From Prevotella sp. (GTDB taxonomy: Bacteria > Bacteroidota > Bacteroidia > Bacteroidales > Bacteroidaceae), in the NCBI GenBank assembly GCA_003447235.1, contig DLZV01000041.1, positions 85,651 through 93,675 on the forward strand: a stretch of DNA of 8,025 nucleotides. The letters run 5' to 3'. The notes under the pieces are model-generated. The model searched no databases, had not been told where the DNA came from, and worked only from the letters and a program-made list of their open reading frames with translations. Each line of letters starts with the position of its first letter. The stretch's first letter is position 1. The translations under genes and the position numbers were made by a program. This document shows positions 6,241-8,025 of this stretch, piece after piece.

Positions 6241-6401
6241 AAAAAGTATCATATAATGTTCTTTGGTGAAAACTTATCTTGTAATAGCTATAGAATAAAA
6301 TGGGAAAGAAGAACTCTGCTTTAAGTTGGTAATGCAAGTTATCACAAAATGCCACTGACTTCTCAATGTGTTTTGGGATCGAACAGTATGAGATTTTGAA
6401 T

Positions 6402-6510
6402 GTAAACCACTCAACTTTCGCATGTAAGCTCCACACGCCCTGAAAGGGCAGTAGGAGCTTTTGGGCCTTCAGCCCGTTCTTGAACCACTTGCGAAACTTC
6501 AGTAAACCAC
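6402..6510. mobile_element. MITE/REP-like element with terminal inverted repeats and 9-bp target duplication
   Basis: The 9-mer GTAAACCAC occurs at 6402-6410 and again at 6502-6510. The 91 bp between them begin TCAACTTTCGCA and end TGCGAAACTTCA, which are inverted repeats matching at 10 of 12 positions. Inside is a nested stem (AGCTCC 6428-6433 / GGAGCT 6454-6459 around GCCC-TGAAA-GGGC 6437-6449). Next comes a second hairpin, GGGC-CTTCA-GCCC (6463-6475). This is the anatomy of a small non-autonomous element carrying REP-like hairpins and flanked by a target-site duplication. It encodes no protein; frames read across it (for example RKWFKNGLKAQKLLLP on the minus strand) are spurious. The source transposase is not in the window. 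Confidence 0.65.
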
Positions 6511-6524
6511 ATATAAGGCCATTT

Positions 6525-6566
6525 CCATTCCCGATTTTTGTCATTAATGACACTTTTCGGGAATGG
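6525..6566. promoter_or_regulatory. Palindrome 1, candidate operator upstream of the KilA-N promoter
   Basis: This is a 42-bp palindrome centred at 6545.5. The outer arms CCATTCCCGA and TCGGGAATGG are perfect, the inner core TGTCATTAATGACA is perfect, and four mismatched pairs lie between, so 17 of 21 pairs match. It ends just upstream of the -33 region of the KilA-N promoter. A close relative lies 74 bp downstream. Such a long symmetric site suggests binding of one or two dimers of a regulator, possibly the KilA-N protein itself (inferred). Confidence 0.7.
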
Positions 6567-6570
6567 ATTC

Positions 6571-6599
6571 TTTCTTTTCCAGTAAAAAACGTACCTTTG
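6571..6599 (+). promoter_or_regulatory. Bacteroidetes-type promoter of the KilA-N gene
   Basis: TACCTTTG at 6592-6599, followed by CA, is a perfect -7 box. TTTC at 6571-6574 is a reasonable -33 element 17 bp upstream. The promoter occupies exactly the gap between the two palindromes, and transcription would start at about 6605, inside the left arm of palindrome 2. The leader would be about 165 bases. Confidence 0.72.
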
Positions 6600-6639
6600 C
6601 ATTCCCGAAAGTTGACACTAATGTCACTTTTCGGGAATG
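6600..6639. promoter_or_regulatory. Palindrome 2, candidate operator over the KilA-N transcription start
   Basis: This is a 40-bp palindrome centred at 6619.5 with 17 of 20 pairs matching. The outer arms are CATTCCCGAAA (6600-6610) and TTTCGGGAATG (6629-6639), and the inner arms TGACA and TGTCA. It covers the expected transcription start, so a bound protein would block initiation. In RNA the CCCGAAA/TTTCGGG arms would make a hairpin at the 5' end of the message. The spacing to palindrome 1 is 74 bp centre to centre, close to seven helical turns. Confidence 0.7.
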
Positions 6640-6697
6640 GCCATGTCTGATGGAGATGACAACGTTATCGAGTTGGAGTAAATCAGAAAAAGATTGT

Positions 6698-6733
6698 TCG
6701 ATGCTGCTTTATATAAGTTGGGAGCAGCATTGA
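6698..6733 (+). promoter_or_regulatory. Leader hairpin upstream of the KilA-N gene
   Basis: TCGATGCTGCT (6698-6708) pairs with AGCAGCATTGA (6723-6733) over 11 positions, with one G-U pair, around a 14-base AT-rich loop. It ends 38 bases before the KilA-N start codon and has no T-run, so it is not a terminator. It could influence translation or mRNA stability, or be a DNA site. Two short frames in the leader (ATG 6643 to TAA 6681, and ATG 6650 to TGA 6733) are too short to call. Confidence 0.4.
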
Positions 6734-6771
6734 TTTGAGTAGCATAGAATGAATGCAAAAACAAATTCCTT

Positions 6772-7581
6772 ATGGCAAAGATTATTGTAAGAAACCAAAC
6801 GATAAAGACTCTAACAAAAAATGGAGTTGACTACATCTGCATTACCGACATAGCAAGGCAGAAGAATCCAGTTGAGCCTAAAGATGTGGTAAAGAATTGG
6901 CTACGCTCCAAAAACACCTTGGAGTATTTGGGACTTTGGGAACAGTTGAACAACCCTCATTTCAAAGGGGTCGAATTCGACCCCCTTTTGAAAGAAGCGG
7001 GTTCAAATGCTTTTACAATGAGTCCGACTCGGTGGGTGAAACTTACCAATGCAGTAGGTATCGTTTGCAAAACTGGAGCGAATGGAGGCACTTATGCCCA
7101 AAGGGATATTGCCTTTAAGTTTGCCAGTTGGGTTTCTGTGGAATTTGAACTGTATTTGATAAAAGAGTTCCAGCGACTGAAGGAAGAAGAGCAAAAGCAG
7201 TTAGGATGGTCTGCCAAGCGTGAGTTGTCCAAGATAAACTATCGCATCCACACGGATGCAGTCAAGGCGAATCTCATTCCGTCAGAGGTAACTCGTGAGC
7301 AAGCAGCCATGAAGTATGCCGATGAAGCGGATGTACTCAACATTGCCATGTTCGGCATGACGGCAAGGCAATGGCGTGAACAGAATCCCGACAAGAAAGG
7401 CAACATTCGTGACTACGCCAGCATCAACGAGCTTATTTGCCTGTCGAATATGGAAAACCTCAACGCTGTGTTTATCAATGATGGAATGCCTCAGTCTGAG
7501 CGACTGATAAAACTCAATCAGATTGCCATTCAGCAAATGAAGATTCTCGAGGATACTGGTGGACGAAATCTTTTGCAGTAG
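6772..7581 (+). CDS. KilA-N domain DNA-binding protein
   Basis: This is a 269-residue soluble protein with an N-terminal KilA-N domain (about residues 5-138). The opening strand-helix part is IKTLTKNGVDYICITDIARQKNP, followed by WLRSKNTLEYLGLWEQLNNPHF. The family signature appears in the second half: W88...CKTGANGGTYAQRDIAFKFASWVSVEFELYLIKEFQRL. KilA-N domains are presumed DNA-binding modules common in phages, plasmids and Bacteroidetes accessory DNA. The C-terminal half (about 145-269) is charged and helical, with TREQAAMKYADEADVLNIAMFGMTARQWREQNP, and I recognise it only as the usual partner region of Bacteroidetes KilA-N proteins. The gene has its own promoter flanked by two large palindromes and diverges from the hipBST operon. 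An autoregulatory or phage/plasmid-response role is plausible but unproven. Transcription probably ends at the strong hairpin at 7656. Confidence 0.9.
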   Translation: MAKIIVRNQTIKTLTKNGVDYICITDIARQKNPVEPKDVVKNWLRSKNTLEYLGLWEQLNNPHFKGVEFDPLLKEAGSNAFTMSPTRWVKLTNAVGIVCKTGANGGTYAQRDIAFKFASWVSVEFELYLIKEFQRLKEEEQKQLGWSAKRELSKINYRIHTDAVKANLIPSEVTREQAAMKYADEADVLNIAMFGMTARQWREQNPDKKGNIRDYASINELICLSNMENLNAVFINDGMPQSERLIKLNQIAIQQMKILEDTGGRNLLQ

Positions 7582-7654
7582 AAAAGTTAATTTCATCCAT
7601 GGAGCGTTATGACTCGTTGGGGAAATCACACAAACAGATGAGCGAATAGCTAAG

Positions 7655-7695
7655 AGGGCACCCGTCGGCAAATGACGGGTGCCCTTGTTTTGTTG
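7655..7695 (+). terminator. Strong rho-independent terminator after the KilA-N gene
   Basis: GGGCACCCGTC (7656-7666) and GACGGGTGCCC (7674-7684) form a perfect 11-bp stem with a 7-base loop. An A-T pair extends it, and the U-rich tail TTGTTTTGTTG follows on the plus strand. It lies between two convergent genes and may also stop the minus-strand micro-protein transcript, although the T-run favours plus-strand use. The arms and tail closely match the terminator at 4289. Confidence 0.85.
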
Positions 7696-7709
7696 TGGTC
7701 TTGCCGTGG

Positions 7710-7820
7710 CTATACGCCTGCCATGCAGCTCGTCACACCGAGGGCCGTGGCTATGGCCGTGAGGATCGAGATGGCGGTCTGAATGACGAAGCGCCATACC
7801 TGTCTTTTCTTTTCATCCAT
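7710..7820 (-). CDS. Smalltalk-type membrane micro-protein
   Basis: This 36-residue protein has a charged start (MDEKKRQVWR) followed by one hydrophobic helix (about residues 11-31, VIQTAISILTAIATALGVTSC) and a short MAGV tail. This layout, including the SILTAIATALGVTSC stretch, matches the short Bacteroidales family annotated as 'smalltalk protein', whose function is unknown and which is often found near HU-like DNA-binding proteins and cell-wall amidases. The frame is open to an ATG at 7904, but the start at 7820 fits the family and has an A-rich leader. No partner gene is visible in the remaining bases to the window edge. The Cys might suggest a lipoprotein, but it lies at the C-terminal end of the helix with almost nothing after it, so a simple membrane peptide is more likely. 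Confidence 0.75.
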   Translation of the reverse strand: MDEKKRQVWRFVIQTAISILTAIATALGVTSCMAGV

Positions 7821-7904
7821 GATTTTCTTTTCGTTTAAGGGTTTGATAATGAGTACTTTTCTCTCTGCTTTCGGTGGCAACGCGAGGACAAGAGAAGAAG
7901 ACAA

Positions 7905-8025
7905 CTAAAACAATATTTACTACGTTTTACAACCAAGTTTGTCTTTGTCCACTCAATATCCTCATTACCATTAGGATAAGTTAAGAAAACAACTCAAACA
8001 ACTTTTACAACAAGTAACAACGCTT
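7905..8025. other. Gene-free right edge with the beginning of a dispersed repeat
   Basis: No gene is supported here. There is a short inverted repeat TATCCT (7957-7962) / AGGATA (7973-7978). The final bases AACAACAAGTAACAACGCTT (8006-8025) match 1530-1549, one inserted base apart, just where dispersed repeat copy 1 begins. A third copy therefore probably continues beyond the window. Confidence 0.5.

Noticed and set aside
6173..6553. Minus-strand 126-codon frame over the hipB upstream region
   Set aside because: It is translation of the MITE-like element and the promoter region; its end overlaps the hipB promoter and start in another frame.
6402..6640. A CRISPR array in the repeat-rich hip/KilA gap
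   Set aside because: The repeats are palindromes and terminal inverted repeats, not regularly spaced identical direct repeats with unique spacers, and no cas gene is present.
7282..7797. Minus-strand 171-codon frame antisense to the KilA-N gene
   Set aside because: It overlaps the well-supported KilA-N gene, the terminator hairpin and the micro-protein in another frame, and has no recognisable domain.

Overview
The window looks like chromosomal DNA from a member of the Bacteroidetes, most likely a GC-rich Prevotellaceae relative. The evidence is promoter boxes of the Bacteroidetes TAnnTTTG type (at 1843, 6592 and, on the minus strand, 6216), A-rich leaders without Shine-Dalgarno sequences, and Bacteroidales-style protein families (a split HipA, a KilA-N protein, a 'smalltalk' micro-protein). 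The genus is inference.

There are three blocks. Block 1 (1 to about 4330, visibly GC-rich) is core-like. It holds a PhoR-type sensor histidine kinase whose 5' end may lie left of the window, a 387-bp intergenic stretch with two copies of a dispersed repeat, and a 760-residue Pit-type phosphate transporter with a cytoplasmic C-terminal domain. The transporter promoter carries a 7-4-7 direct repeat (TTGTAAC-CGTA-TTGTAAC) with Pho-box geometry. The kinase and transporter may therefore share phosphate control, although this is a hypothesis.

Block 2 (about 4340 to 7650, clearly AT-richer) looks like an acquired island. On the minus strand it carries an intact three-gene operon hipB-hipS-hipT. This is the HipBST form of the HipA kinase toxin-antitoxin family, in which the N-terminal subdomain of HipA is a separate small protein. 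On the plus strand, diverging from it, is a KilA-N domain gene. The 600 bp between the two start codons are dense with structure: a MITE-like element with imperfect terminal inverted repeats and a 9-bp duplication, then two 40-42 bp palindromes exactly 74 bp apart with the KilA-N promoter between them, then a leader hairpin. The twin palindromes show a compensatory base-pair change and are the most unusual signal in the window.

Block 3 (7690 to 8025) returns to higher GC and holds one minus-strand micro-protein gene of the smalltalk type. It ends in what looks like the first bases of another copy of the block 1 repeat. The island is bracketed by two hairpin terminators that share the same 11-nt left arm and the same U-rich tail.

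All calls come from reading the sequence; no database search was possible.
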